DNA of 64,000 nt. Origin: Stentor roeselii (lineage: Eukaryota > Ciliophora > Heterotrichea > Heterotrichida > Stentoridae). The stretch lies in assembly GCA_006503475.1 (NCBI GenBank), contig RSEH01000146.1, forward strand, positions 57,085 through 121,084, written 5' to 3'. Position numbers and translations under genes: made by a program. Positions within the stretch are counted from its first letter, which is position 1. Each line of letters opens with the position of its first letter. Positions 1 to 10,642 of the stretch are shown here, one piece after another. A model generated the notes under the pieces. The model worked only from the letters and a program-made list of their open reading frames with translations, ran no database searches and was not told where the DNA came from.

Positions 1-3000
1 AATGCTAAGTCGATGCAACATGAGAAGTGCGGATTTCGACTCAACTTTAGCCCACATCGAGCATTTCGCAGTTTGCGGCTTTCGTACTTTATTACTCGCT
101 AAAAAAGAACTGACCCCTGCAAAGGCTGAAGAATTTAGCAAAAAGTTCATGACTGCTAAAAATGCACTTTACGATAAAAATAAAAGACTTGAAGAAATCG
201 CTGAAGAAATCGAACAGGACTTGCAAATTGTTGGAGTCACTGCTATTGAAGATAAGGTTCATGAAGGTGTTAGTGAGACTATTGGGAATTTAATGAGATC
301 TGGCATAAAAGTTTGTATTTTGACTGGGGATAAATGTGAAACTGCTTTGAATATCGCGTTTTCGACGAAGTTGTTCAATCCTAATATCGCTTTGGTTAAT
401 GTGAAAGGGAAAAATTCGACGGAAGTTGAGAATTCTTTGGTTGCTGGACTTACCAAGCATTTGTTTTACTCGTCAAAAGCAAGCAATTTTAATAATCGCG
501 AAGATTTTAATAGAATTCAACCGGTTAGCTCTTTTGATCGCATTTTAAGTGTTTCTGTTGTTAAGCAGAAAAAGGAAAAAATTGTTATTAAACCTTTACC
601 GAGAAGAAGGGTCAAGTATTTGAATCTTGGACTTGTTGTTGATGGAGAAGCTTTTGCTGTTGTTGCTGCGAGTAAACAGTTGACTAGCTACTTGATGATG
701 CTTATTAGTGTTAGTCAGTCAGCTATTTTTGGAAGAGTCTCCGCACAGCAGAAGTCTCAGATTGTTAAACTGGTAAAGACCGGATTTGTATTCACCCCAT
801 GCACACTAGCAATAGGAGACGGTGCAAACGATTTATCAATGCTCCAAGAAGCAGACATAGGAGTAGGAATCCTAGGAAAAGAAGGAAGTCAAGCAGCAAA
901 CAGTAGCGATTTCGCAATAGGAAAATTTCAACTTCTAGACAAATTAATGCTTTTCCAAGGCCGTTGGAATTACCACCGAACAAGTAAGGTGATTTTTTAC
1001 TCATTTTACAAGAACTTCGTATTCAGCCTTCCGTTATTTTACTATTCTTTTTACTCTGGCTACTCAGCGACAGGTCTTTACGAGTCGATTTTAACAGCGG
1101 TTTACAACATTATCTTTACAAGTCTGCCCATCCTTATCTTAGGCTGCTTCGACAAAGACATGCCCCGGGCGAGAGTAGTTAAATACCCGCCGAGTTATCT
1201 TTCAGGAGTCTACAATCGTAGCTTTGACTATGTTCAAAGTGCTTTATGGGCAACAAAGGCTCTTGTCAATAGTCTCATCGTGTTCTTTTTTGCGATTACG
1301 GCTAGTTACTCAGTCACTTCCAAGGGCCGCACAGAGGATTTGTTTATTTTAGGGACAACTGTTTATATCTCTATTGTTGTCACTGTTAACCTGATTTTAC
1401 TTTTTGAAGCACATGAGTGGTCGGTATTGTTTTTTTTAAGTATTTTTTTTAGCTTTGGAGTCCTTTTTCCGTTTCTTTTGATTTATCAGAAGAGTAACTT
1501 AGTGAGTTCTGCTTACAACATGCATAAAATCATGGATATTCTTAACAATTTTTACACTTTTATCATTTCAACGATTTTAGGAATCATTCTCTGTGTTTGT
1601 CTAAATTTACTTGCCACAGCTATTTTCAACAAGGTGAATAAAAAGCATAACAAGGAGAATTTTCACACCTTGTATGAAGACTCAGAGACTAACAAGTTAA
1701 TGGTAAAGCGGGCAGTTCATTATCGCAAAGACCTTCCTAGTATTTCCAGATCAGAAACTAAAAAAACTGACTCAAATGGTGAGGAGATTGATTCTTATAA
1801 GTTTTATAAATATTCTCTGAAGTTCATCTTGCCATATATTGAAAGAAGCTACTTGTTGGTTAATACAGAGAGAAATGTTTTGTATATGAAAAGACTTTTT
1901 CGGTTCAGTGTTATAGTTTATGTGTTTTGGACTGTTCTTGAACTTTCACTTATCGATCAGATCAGGGAAGGTCTTATCTTCCGAGTAATGATTTTTGTTT
2001 ATTTTTTGGCCGGAGCAGTCCTGACGATGTTCAAGGTCTTTCAAAAACACTATAAAACTTTTATCGTTATCTTCAATGCGATGCTTCTTGCTTTAAAATT
2101 AGTTTATGAGTCCAGCTTTTCAAGTGATGGCAGTTTGAGCTATGCCCTGTTGATGCCGTTATTATTTTTCTATCTTTACAATTGCACTTATGGTCTTTTT
2201 TTCCCTTGTATCATTTATTTGTTGGCTCATTTTATCAAGCAGGCCTCTCTTTCAACATCTTCGAGTTTTTGGCTGCTTATTCATGAAATTTCAATTCTTT
2301 TTCCTTTATTCATTATGTGTGTATTTATTGGATACACATTGGAAAAGTGCAGTCGGCAGGATTTTATTTTAAATAAAAGACTTGATTATAAGTTTCAGAA
2401 AGGTCATGATATTTTAGGGAATTTGTTACCTGGGTTTGTGAAGGAAAGGGTGAAACAAGGTGTTAGATATATTGCTGATTATCAGTCTTGTGTCACTGTA
2501 CTTTTTTGTGATATATGTGATTTTGATAAGATTTGTGCTAGTCATTTACCTAATGAACTTCTTGAATTACTTGATAGGTTTTTTGGAATTCTTGACCAGT
2601 TGTGTGATAAACATGGAGTCACTAAAATTGAAACTGTTAACAAGACGTATATGGTCTGTGGTGGTTTAAAAGACAGTGAAGAGCAGATTCCTCTAGCAAT
2701 CCTTTCAACCCACCACGCTGTTCGATGTCTAGACCTCGGCCTTGAAATAATCGAGCGAGTTCAGCAAGTTTATCTAAAAACAGGTGAAAAGCTGCAAGTA
2801 AAAATCGGGATCACAACAGGTCCAGTGATTGCAGGAGTAGTCGGTGAGCATAAGCCTCAGTTCTCTCTTGTAGGTGATACAGTTAACACCGCAAGTCGAA
2901 TGTGCACAACACTGGAATCTCCAGATTGCATACAAATATCAGAGTCAACTCATAAATTTGTTTATAAATCGAAATACAGAATGACTGAAAATATGGTTTT

Positions 3001-4513
3001 TGTGAAAGGGAAAGGAAATACCAGAACTTTTATTGTTAGCTCTGTAGGGAAAAGAACCAGAAATAGAAGAATGGCAACAATTGAAAAGTTTAATGATGAA
3101 AATATTTATGATAGGACAAGTCTTGAGATCCAAGCCAGTGAAGTTGAAGATCTAGTCGAAGTTGAAAAATTTCCTCAATCTGCCAAGCTAAAACTCGACG
3201 ACTTCAAAGGAAACGACGAAGATATAGACATGGACTTAATAGGTCCTGTTCAATGGATAGTTTGCAGTTTATATGAAAGTGCGGCTCAGAATCAATTCAG
3301 AGTGGGAATGATCGAAATGCCAGGCAGACATCTGAAGTTAGGTATAAAGATTTTTACTTACTGTTACCTGCTGATAAATTCCTTATTTATCATTTATTTC
3401 CTCATCCATTCTCAAACCTTCACTGAAATGTTAGTAGTATTTCGACTGCTGTTTATGGCAATGATCGTAACTTGTTTATTATTTTTTGAAAAAATCTACA
3501 AAAATAACTTATACCCCTGGCTTGTAGTAAGCATTTTTCTTTTAGGAAATTTCATTGTGACCTGTTCAATCCAGTTAAAATCTGACGAAGACTTAGCCTC
3601 TATAGTACTAGAAAAAATGTATCTTTTTACTTTATTCTGCCATTTTCACGGCCTAGTCTTTGGCTTTACCCTCACTACTGGCCTTCTCGATTTAGGAACT
3701 TTTTACATGGTGGTAGGTTCGAGTCCTCATTCATTAACCGTCAAACTTTACAGCGTCTTCACCTTAAGTCTCTATTACATCATCGACTTGATATGTTGTT
3801 TATCAATAGAAATGCAAGAACGAAAAGTATTCAACATCAACAAATTCGCATTAAAAGAAATAAAAAATACTGAAAAACTGTTGAATCAAATGATACCCAC
3901 TCAAGTTTTAAGGAACTTACATAAAGATATCACGACAACTGACAGATATTTCGATGTTACAATAATTTACGCAGATATTTGCGGGTTTACCAGTTGGAGT
4001 TCAACGAAAGAGCCTATTGAAGTAGTAAGTATGCTCAGTAAGTTATTCTCTAATTTCGATCACTTGTGCGTGAGACACAACGTCTATAAAGTGCATACTA
4101 TTGGAGACTGCTACGTGATACTCAGCTTCACCGACGGTGAACAAAGAGACATCGCTAAAGAATGCATCAATATGGTCGAAATCGCTCTGGACATGATCAA
4201 AACCATTCAAAAAGTCAACAAAAGACAGAAAACTGAACTTAACATGAGGATCGGAATGCATACAGGGGAAGTAATCGCTGGAATCACAGGAACGAATATT
4301 GTTAGATATGACATCTACGGCTCTGATGTCGAAATCGCAAATAAAACTGAAAGCAGTGGACTACCGGGAAAGATAAACGTCAGTGAAGTCACTCAGAACT
4401 TGCTGGAAATCTACCAGCCTGATCGTTTTGAATTCACTTTCAATAAAGAAATCTGTCACAAGCCCACTGGTCGACAGTTAAATTGTTATTTTTTATCTCA
4501 AAGTTCTTCTTAA
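1..4513 (+). CDS. P4-ATPase/guanylyl cyclase fusion protein (3' part; 5' end outside window)
   Basis: The frame is open from the window edge, so the true start lies upstream; about 1,503 residues are visible. They begin inside a P-type ATPase P domain, with a TGDK motif near residue 108, a GDGAND motif near 272, then ATPase transmembrane helices. A further membrane block leads to cyclase domain 1 (about 820-1000), a second membrane block, and cyclase domain 2 (about 1310-1480). This is the ciliate/apicomplexan topology in which a phospholipid-flippase-like ATPase is fused to a guanylyl cyclase. Domain 1 has the guanine-type Glu (KIET) and the Asn/Arg pair (NTASRM), but Lys replaces the second metal Asp. 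Domain 2 keeps both metal Asp residues (ADICGF, TIGDCY) but lacks the Asn/Arg pair. They therefore make one composite site, in the inverted order known for Paramecium and Tetrahymena cyclases. It likely makes cGMP at a membrane. The stop is a double TAA, 15 nt before WRAP73. Confidence 0.93.
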   Translation, partial: MLSRCNMRSADFDSTLAHIEHFAVCGFRTLLLAKKELTPAKAEEFSKKFMTAKNALYDKNKRLEEIAEEIEQDLQIVGVTAIEDKVHEGVSETIGNLMRSGIKVCILTGDKCETALNIAFSTKLFNPNIALVNVKGKNSTEVENSLVAGLTKHLFYSSKASNFNNREDFNRIQPVSSFDRILSVSVVKQKKEKIVIKPLPRRRVKYLNLGLVVDGEAFAVVAASKQLTSYLMMLISVSQSAIFGRVSAQQKSQIVKLVKTGFVFTPCTLAIGDGANDLSMLQEADIGVGILGKEGSQAANSSDFAIGKFQLLDKLMLFQGRWNYHRTSKVIFYSFYKNFVFSLPLFYYSFYSGYSATGLYESILTAVYNIIFTSLPILILGCFDKDMPRARVVKYPPSYLSGVYNRSFDYVQSALWATKALVNSLIVFFFAITASYSVTSKGRTEDLFILGTTVYISIVVTVNLILLFEAHEWSVLFFLSIFFSFGVLFPFLLIYQKSNLVSSAYNMHKIMDILNNFYTFIISTILGIILCVCLNLLATAIFNKVNKKHNKENFHTLYEDSETNKLMVKRAVHYRKDLPSISRSETKKTDSNGEEIDSYKFYKYSLKFILPYIERSYLLVNTERNVLYMKRLFRFSVIVYVFWTVLELSLIDQIREGLIFRVMIFVYFLAGAVLTMFKVFQKHYKTFIVIFNAMLLALKLVYESSFSSDGSLSYALLMPLLFFYLYNCTYGLFFPCIIYLLAHFIKQASLSTSSSFWLLIHEISILFPLFIMCVFIGYTLEKCSRQDFILNKRLDYKFQKGHDILGNLLPGFVKERVKQGVRYIADYQSCVTVLFCDICDFDKICASHLPNELLELLDRFFGILDQLCDKHGVTKIETVNKTYMVCGGLKDSEEQIPLAILSTHHAVRCLDLGLEIIERVQQVYLKTGEKLQVKIGITTGPVIAGVVGEHKPQFSLVGDTVNTASRMCTTLESPDCIQISESTHKFVYKSKYRMTENMVFVKGKGNTRTFIVSSVGKRTRNRRMATIEKFNDENIYDRTSLEIQASEVEDLVEVEKFPQSAKLKLDDFKGNDEDIDMDLIGPVQWIVCSLYESAAQNQFRVGMIEMPGRHLKLGIKIFTYCYLLINSLFIIYFLIHSQTFTEMLVVFRLLFMAMIVTCLLFFEKIYKNNLYPWLVVSIFLLGNFIVTCSIQLKSDEDLASIVLEKMYLFTLFCHFHGLVFGFTLTTGLLDLGTFYMVVGSSPHSLTVKLYSVFTLSLYYIIDLICCLSIEMQERKVFNINKFALKEIKNTEKLLNQMIPTQVLRNLHKDITTTDRYFDVTIIYADICGFTSWSSTKEPIEVVSMLSKLFSNFDHLCVRHNVYKVHTIGDCYVILSFTDGEQRDIAKECINMVEIALDMIKTIQKVNKRQKTELNMRIGMHTGEVIAGITGTNIVRYDIYGSDVEIANKTESSGLPGKINVSEVTQNLLEIYQPDRFEFTFNKEICHKPTGRQLNCYFLSQSSS

Positions 4514-4528
4514 TAATCAGTCTTATAA

Positions 4529-5812
4529 ATGAACTTCTCTGATATCATCTCTTTTTCAGATAAAGCGAAATTTTCAAATAACTCACAGTTCTTGGCGATT
4601 GTTAAAGGAATGAGATTGTCTGTTTATGAAAGTAGTAGAATGGCACTTGTTACTTCTTGGACTATTCTTGATCATGTGTCAGACTTGGAATGGTCACTTG
4701 ATAGCACTTTGTTGATCTGTGCACAAGCTAAACGGGGACTTGTGCAAGTTTTGAATATCAAGGACTTGAAATGGGAATGCAAAGTTTCGATGGGGCCGAG
4801 TGGACTGTCTGGAGCATGGCTTAGTCCAGATGGCCGGCATATAATAACAGTCTGCAAGTACAAAATCCGGCTAAACATCTGGTCACTACTTCAAAAAGAA
4901 GTGTTCTCTATTCAATCTCCAAAATACAGCCGAAAAGGTGTGATTTTTTCAAAATGCGGGCAATTCACAGGTGTCTTACTTTACATATCAGGCCAAGACT
5001 GGCTGCAAATATTCAATAAGTCCTTCAAAATAGTCTCAAACTTCCAACTAAAAACTGAAAACACATCAGAAATTATCTGGTCCAATGACAATTTTTACAT
5101 CTTCGCTCATGACCCAGAACATTTTTTAGTGTACGACCCAAGCGGTAACCTGCTACACGAATTAAGCCCATCACCAAAGATATTCACAGGATTCTTCTCA
5201 GGGAACATTGGAAGTAACCTAGTCCTGAGTATCTCGAACAACAAACTTTGGGTGATCCACAGCACGACATGGATCCAATATCTCGAAATCAAGCCCTCTG
5301 CGGAGCTTCGTTCGAAAGACGTGATGATTTACAAAGAAGAAGAAGTTCTTAAAGACGGAGTCGTGAGTTGTAGCTATGAAATCACTGAAGAGTTTAAAGT
5401 AAATCCTTTGAATGACGAGAGAAGTGTGACTTTCGTTAAATGGAGCCATGATGAAAAGTACCTCGCGGTAAGATTTGGTATTTTTTAATTAGACTCAATG
5501 CCGCAGGTGGTTTTTATTTGGGATACTGTTTTAATGACTTTGAAGTCAGTCCTTGTTCATATGAAAAGTGTTAAAACTGTTGAGTGGTGTCCTGTTAGAA
5601 ATATTTGCTTGATTGGAACTGCCTCTGGAAGGGTTTATATTTGGAGTGAAGATGGAGCTCTTTTGTGTGATTTGCCTTTTGGTAATGGATATTTAGAGAA
5701 AATGTTTAAAGTTGAAAGTGTTGAGTGGAGTCTTGATGGGCAGTATTTTTTGGCCAAGGATAGGCTGGAGCTGGTTGTTGCTTATCCTAATTTAGATGAG
5801 ATTTGTCAGTAG
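4529..5812 (+). CDS. WRAP73: WRAP73 (WDR8) WD-repeat centrosome/basal-body protein
   Basis: Two open segments join across a 15-nt intron (5478-5492), giving about 422 residues. The order of landmarks matches WRAP73: MNFS start, the WS.DS and KRGLVQV blocks, SPDGRHI near residue 105, a VYKE block before a linker, then after the intron junction an LA.R.D..P..V..WD block like the one in animal WRAP73. Homology across the junction confirms the splice. WRAP73 is a beta-propeller protein of centrosomes and spindle poles, and a basal-body role fits a heavily ciliated cell (inference). The start lies 15 nt after the upstream stop and is directly preceded by TATAA. Without the splice the frame ends at TAA 5486-5488. 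Confidence 0.9.
5478..5492 (+). other. 15-nt intron in WRAP73
   Basis: GTATTTTTTAATTAG. It contains an in-frame TAA; removal restores an aligned WD-repeat block (LAVRF then DSMPQVVFIWD). A is at position 10. Confidence 0.93.
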
Positions 5813-6357
5813 ATGGATTATTAGTAGTTAAGGTAAAGATTAAGTGATAGAAGATTTAGCATGAACTATGTTAAATCATTTAAATACTGCAAATTCACAT
5901 AGAAATGAAATCTTTATTAATAATCAATTAATATGAGCCTAAAGGAAAAATCCCCAATGCTTTATTAATCAATAAGCGAAAGTTTTATTTTTTTCTCAAT
6001 AAAAACCTTAAACTTTAAGATAAATCCTTAAAAATCTATAATAATCTTCAATTCTCATGAATCAATATAATCCCCAAGGAAAAATCCCTAATACTTTAAT
6101 CACAAACCAAAAATTCTATTTTTTCTCAATAAATACTTTTAACTCTAAAAAAAATCTAAACTTTCTACCTAAATCATTTCTGATTCATTTCTGTTAAAAA
6201 CCTCCCTATTTCCCCCCCTCGCGTTTTTTCCATTTTCCAAAAAACCAAAAAAATCAAAAAGACCCATGGTAAACTTTTCCATCTTAAAAAAAAATCAAGG
6301 GGTTATCCAAAAAATCAACACCTTGATAAAATTTCCATTTTTCCATCAAAATTAAAA
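5813..6357. repeat. AT-rich intergenic spacer with an imperfect direct duplication
   Basis: There is no gene between WRAP73 and the tubulin gene. Two diverged copies of about 100 nt, near 5933-6035 and 6066-6160, share the order AAGGAAAAATCCC, AATnCTTTA, TTTTTTCTCAATAAA and a CTTTAA/TTTTAACT run. The rest is homopolymer-rich and probably holds the tubulin promoter (inference). Confidence 0.5.
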
Positions 6358-7680
6358 ATGAGAGAAATCATTTCTATTCACATCGGACAAGCCGGCGTTC
6401 AAATCGGAAATTCATGTTGGGAGCTTTTTTGCCAAGAGCATAAAATCAGTGCAGACGGAAAACTGTCAGCGACTCCAGAGTCAGATTCAACAAGCAGCAC
6501 ATTTTTCATGGAAACAAGTTCAGGAGTCCACGTTCCTCGTTCCTTGATGATAGACCTTGAGCCTTCAGTGATAGACGAGGTGAGAACAGGTCGTTTTTCA
6601 CGTCTTTTTAACTCAAACTACCTGATTTCCGGAAAAGAAGACGCGAGTAACAACTTTGCAAGAGGCCGATACACAGTAGGCCGTGAGTATTCAGAAGAAT
6701 GTTTAGAGACTATCCGTAAAATGACTGAAAACTGTGAAAGTCTTCAAGGTTTCCTTCTTTTTAACTCAATAGGAGGAGGTACCGGGTCAGGTCATACTTC
6801 CTCTATAATCGAGTCACTTTCAAGAGACTACTGCAAACGTCCAAAGCTAGGTTTTCAAATCTTCCCTTCAAAAAACATCTCAACGTCAGTAGTAGAGCCT
6901 TACAACGCAGTGCTTGCAAGTCAGTATTTAATAGACCACAGTGATATTTCAGTGATTCTTGATAACCAGTCACTTTACTCAATTTCATCTAACAAGTTGA
7001 ACATAGAACGTCCTGGTTACCCCAACATTAACAGTTTAATCGCCCAGACCATCTCTTCTTTAACAGTTTCTCTTCGATTTGAAGGCATGCTCAACACAGA
7101 CATTTCAGAATTTCAGACAAATCTTGTACCTTACCCGAAATTACATTTCATGACCTCTGCTCTTGCCCCACTTGTGTCAATTGAGAAGGTTTTTCATGAA
7201 AGTCTTAGTGTTTCTCAGATCACTTCTGATGTCTTTGAACCTGCATCGCTCATGGCTTCTTGTGATATGAGACTAGGGAAGTATATTGCTTGTTCTTTGA
7301 TGTATCGAGGAGATGTGGTGCCTAAAGAAGTTAATAATGCTGTGCTTTGTGTTAAAAAGAAGAAAACTGTGCAGTTTGTTGACTGGTGTCCAACTGGATT
7401 TAAATGTGGAATCAACTTTCAACCACCAGGGGTTGTTGAAGGAAGTGACTTGCCGAAAGTTTCGAGGTCTGTCAGCTTGATTTGCAATAATACGGAAGTT
7501 AAAGAAGTCTTTAGAAATATTTGTAGGGGATTTGATCTAATGTATGCCAAGAGAGCTTTTGTGCATTGGTTTGTTGGGGAAGGGATGGAGGAGAGTGAGT
7601 TGAATATAGCCCGAGAAGAATTGGCTGCTTTGGAAAAGGATTACGAAGAGGTGGTGTTTGACTCAGCAGAGACACAATAA
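6358..7680 (+). CDS. Divergent alpha-tubulin
   Basis: 440 residues that align end to end with alpha-tubulin: MRE start, [12 protein letters not shown], the T-loop GGGTGSG at 139-145, the catalytic Glu (alpha E254 equivalent) at 251 in SEFQTN, the VDWCPTGFK block, and [11 protein letters not shown] near the C-terminus. It is probably able to bind and hydrolyse GTP. Differences from canonical alpha-tubulin are clear. The 37-46 loop is about three residues shorter and has no Lys at the acetylation site (Pro at 40). The tail after DYEEV is only FDSAETQ, without the acidic stretch or terminal Tyr. Acetylation, polyglutamylation and detyrosination of the usual kind are therefore unlikely. It is a minor alpha isotype, not the main axonemal tubulin (inference). 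Confidence 0.93.
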   Translation: MREIISIHIGQAGVQIGNSCWELFCQEHKISADGKLSATPESDSTSSTFFMETSSGVHVPRSLMIDLEPSVIDEVRTGRFSRLFNSNYLISGKEDASNNFARGRYTVGREYSEECLETIRKMTENCESLQGFLLFNSIGGGTGSGHTSSIIESLSRDYCKRPKLGFQIFPSKNISTSVVEPYNAVLASQYLIDHSDISVILDNQSLYSISSNKLNIERPGYPNINSLIAQTISSLTVSLRFEGMLNTDISEFQTNLVPYPKLHFMTSALAPLVSIEKVFHESLSVSQITSDVFEPASLMASCDMRLGKYIACSLMYRGDVVPKEVNNAVLCVKKKKTVQFVDWCPTGFKCGINFQPPGVVEGSDLPKVSRSVSLICNNTEVKEVFRNICRGFDLMYAKRAFVHWFVGEGMEESELNIAREELAALEKDYEEVVFDSAETQ

Positions 7681-7707
7681 TAATTATAAATTATTTTCTA
7701 TTATAAA

Positions 7708-9009
7708 CTAAACTTCTGGTTTATTCTGGACAGGTTCTTCCATAGCTCGATTAAGTTCATCAGCCCACTTAAAGAAGTCGCATTTATCATCAGTGATCTT
7801 TCTACAACAATAGTACCACTTTCCCGAGTTCTTGCCCTCACTCTTAACCTTCTTCAAAATACTAATCTTATCATGAAAGCATTTCACCTTGATATCCTCA
7901 TCAGCCCATTTAAAGAACTGGCATCGAGCCTGAGCATCTTTAAAGTGTCCCGGTGGTCTTCTACAAGTAAAAAAAGGTCTTCCAAGGTTTTTTCCAGGTT
8001 TTTTCGTTTCTCTGAGTACTGCAGGTTCTTTATGCACACAAACGACTGTATCAGGAAGGATTTCAAAGTCTTCCCTACGAGAGTTGTTGATTTGCTTTTT
8101 TATTGAAAGTGGTGCAGGTACGTCTGGGAAGTACTTGTTCAACGACGGCAGTTTTTCTTGAAATTTTACTGCAGACTCTTCGGGAAGGTCAGAAGGAACA
8201 AAGCTTTGAAAATTTGAAAGTTTTAGCTTCACTGGCGCGTGACCGAAACCTGAAATGCTCATCACTTTGCAGTCCTGGACGTTAGATTGAGCGAAAACCT
8301 TATTCGCCACGAAGTAGTCAAGTCGAAGTCCACAGTTGGAGTCTTTTAGGATCTGGTTTTTCCAGTATGTGAAACATTTTTCTTCTGGGTAGAGAAATCT
8401 GAATAGGTCTACGAATCGCTCGCTGTCTAATAGGCTGCTGAACCACATCCTGCCTCGGTGCTCTTCGAAAGTTTTGAGTCCCATCGCCTTCAAAAATCCT
8501 TCAGGAGCATAGTGATCGATATGCCGATGACTGAAACTCAAGTCACATGCAAGTAAAACATTTCGACCTTCCTTAACAAGTTTTTCAAGCTGTTCTTGAA
8601 TGACATAAAAAAACCACATTTTGAACACAATCCTATCCTTTCCCCCATTAGTCGGAAAATAAACATTGAACAAGACAAAGTCTTGATGATCAGTCACCAA
8701 GCACCTTCCCTCCATATCAAGTCCGGAGTAATCCTCACTATAAAATCCGAGTTTCACTTGAACTGGTGTGCTTGACGACTTCTTACAAAACGTTGCAACT
8801 CCTCCATTCGTGATTTTCGACTCTGCAAAGTTATAAAAAGCGTGATAATTCATCAAAGTCGTCATTTTCAACTGCAGCTTGTCTCTCGCCAGTTTCGTCT
8901 TCTGAAAGCAAATAATGTCAGATTTGAACTCATCTAGCATCGAGTCAAAACTGGAAAATTTCGAAGAGTAACTCTGAAGCCCAGAGACATTGAATGTAAC
9001 GATGTTCAT
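7708..9009 (-). CDS. APE2-like exonuclease/endonuclease fold with two GRF zinc fingers; catalytic residues altered
   Basis: 433 residues. The N-terminal 265 follow the AP-endonuclease (exonuclease-phosphatase) fold, closest to APE2: the TFNVSGL start, an FQ.TKL block, a NVYFP block, CDL..SHR.IDH near 155-166 and LRLDYF near 229. Two GRF-type zinc fingers follow (about 323-368 and 376-417, each ending FFKWADE), as APE2 proteins carry for single-strand DNA binding. Several catalytic positions are changed: the metal-binding Glu after FQ is Lys37, the Asn of the D-L-N motif is Ser158, and the Asp of the terminal S-D-H is Gly256. It may therefore be a DNA-binding protein without nuclease activity (inference). 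The start is ATG at 9009; the 3' end is tail-to-tail with the tubulin gene (27 nt). Confidence 0.85.
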   Translation of the reverse strand: MNIVTFNVSGLQSYSSKFSSFDSMLDEFKSDIICFQKTKLARDKLQLKMTTLMNYHAFYNFAESKITNGGVATFCKKSSSTPVQVKLGFYSEDYSGLDMEGRCLVTDHQDFVLFNVYFPTNGGKDRIVFKMWFFYVIQEQLEKLVKEGRNVLLACDLSFSHRHIDHYAPEGFLKAMGLKTFEEHRGRMWFSSLLDSERFVDLFRFLYPEEKCFTYWKNQILKDSNCGLRLDYFVANKVFAQSNVQDCKVMSISGFGHAPVKLKLSNFQSFVPSDLPEESAVKFQEKLPSLNKYFPDVPAPLSIKKQINNSRREDFEILPDTVVCVHKEPAVLRETKKPGKNLGRPFFTCRRPPGHFKDAQARCQFFKWADEDIKVKCFHDKISILKKVKSEGKNSGKWYYCCRKITDDKCDFFKWADELNRAMEEPVQNKPEV

Positions 9010-9190
9010 ATAAGCCCCCCATTTTGAAAGTTTATAAGTTGCATGAAGATGAATGCAACTTCTCTAATTTCAATTTTTTCAATTGACTTTCAAGAATTTT
9101 TAAAGATTTTCATTGAACCCTAAACCGCCTTTCTCAAATTTTTTAATAGGGTCGATGCTCATGTTTCCAATCATCTGATAATTATTCAAA

Positions 9191-10192
9191 ATGGGCCAAA
9201 GAAAATCGAAACAACCCCATACGCCTGAAATTCAAGTAATTTACTCTGGCAGGGTGTTAAATCTTTACACAGTGCCGAAAACTTTTGAAGAACTCGAGGC
9301 CATCGCCTATGATTTTTTCTATTCAAGCGTATCTGACCTCCGTCCTTACGAGTACCTGATATTGACTTGCAGCACTCGAGGATTTAATAAACAAACTCTG
9401 ACGATTTCAAATAAATCCAGCTATAAAAGTGCAATGAAGGTGATAACTAAAGGCACTTTGCAAATAGAAATCAAAAGAAAAGAGTAAGTTTTACTTAGAA
9501 ATGAACGACTTTTCACCTTTAAGCTAAAAAAGATTGAAGATGAACAGATCAGAAGTCAATCAGCAAAGCTTCAAAACGAGATTCAAGATAGTCGCGAATG
9601 TTTTGTGGAGGTTTTCACCAGTTATTCGAAACTTTTAAAGATTTCCCATCATTTTTCGCAGTTTATCCCGGCACATGAGACTAAGAGTAGTTTATTTGCT
9701 TTGTTTTCAGTGATTTTATCAGATCCTTTTAAGAGTAGCTTTAATGAAAGGTTTAATGTGCTCGATGCATGGCCTTATATTTCGTTTAATGCGGAGTTAT
9801 TATCAGAAAACTCGTCGAATACTTTAAGGGTTTGGAATGATTTCGTGTTTTACCTGGAAAAATGCATTGTTTTGACAGGGAAGTATATTAAAGAATTTGA
9901 AAATATCGCTGGTTTGATTAAAGGATTGATTGAAAGATATGAACAACAGGATAGATATCGAACATCTTATAAGAAAATCTTGAAATATATTAATACTTTT
10001 CAAGTCATTCATAGAAGACTGGATGGAATGCATGAGACAATTAAAGATTTTTCAATAAATCTTAGAAAAGAACAAACTCTTGCTTTTATGGAAGTCGTTT
10101 CGAATATCATTTCAAGTTGTGGGGCTTATGGAAACGAGAACTTGATGAGTCTTTTTGGAATTACTCCTATTAATAAGTTCTATTCGAATTAG
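9191..10192 (+). CDS. PB1-like domain protein with helical C-terminal half, possibly N-myristoylated
   Basis: Two open segments join across a 15-nt intron (9484-9498) to give 328 residues. The start MGQRKSKQ puts Gly at position 2 before a basic run, a good N-myristoylation context. Residues 13-98 look like a PB1/ubiquitin-like fold (alternating strands, EIQVIYSGR then a final LQIEIKRKE), by pattern only. The remainder is predicted alpha-helical, including a charged helix just after the intron and a LKGLIERY-type segment. No enzyme motif is seen. It could be a membrane-tethered scaffold or coat-like adaptor; the function is unknown. It is divergent from the APE2-like gene with 181 nt between starts. 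Confidence 0.6.
9484..9498 (+). other. 15-nt intron in PB1-like gene
   Basis: GTAAGTTTTACTTAG. It carries an in-frame TAA; splicing joins the two frames in phase. A is at position 10. Confidence 0.9.
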
Positions 10193-10232
10193 TTGATAGT
10201 TGAATGGCTTCATAATTTCAATAATTTATTAT

Positions 10233-10560
10233 TTTAGTGATTCAATCAAATCTATCATTTTAATTTGGGGGCTTATTGAATAGATGGCTTTAGTGATTCA
10301 ATCACATCTATGGCTTTAGTGATTAAGTCACATGTATCATTTTTTATTTAGAACTTATTGAATATATGGCTTTAGTGATTCAATCAAATCTATCATTTCA
10401 TTTGGGGCTTATTGAATAGATCGCTTTAGTGATTCAATAATCTATCATTTTTTATTCAGAACTTATTGAATATATGGCTTTAGTGATTCAATCAAATCTA
10501 TCATTTTCATTTGGGGCTTATTGAATAAATGGCTATAGTGATTCAATAATCTATTATTTA
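10233..10560. repeat. Minisatellite, about 55-nt period, seven copies
   Basis: The core TTTAGTGATTCAATCAAATC recurs with TAGTGATT starting at 10235, 10291, 10317, 10373, 10427, 10481 and 10536. Spacings are 56, 26 (one shortened unit), 56, 54, 54 and 55 nt. The units alternate between a form with TTTGGGGCTTATTGAATA and a form with AGAACTTATTGAATATATGG, so there is a higher-order two-unit pattern. It fills the gap between two convergent genes (10193-10642). Confidence 0.9.
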
Positions 10561-10642
10561 TTTTACCCTTCTCAAATAACAGCTATAAATTATTCATCAC
10601 TAAAACATCATCAATTTTCCATACTAAATAATCTTAACTAAA

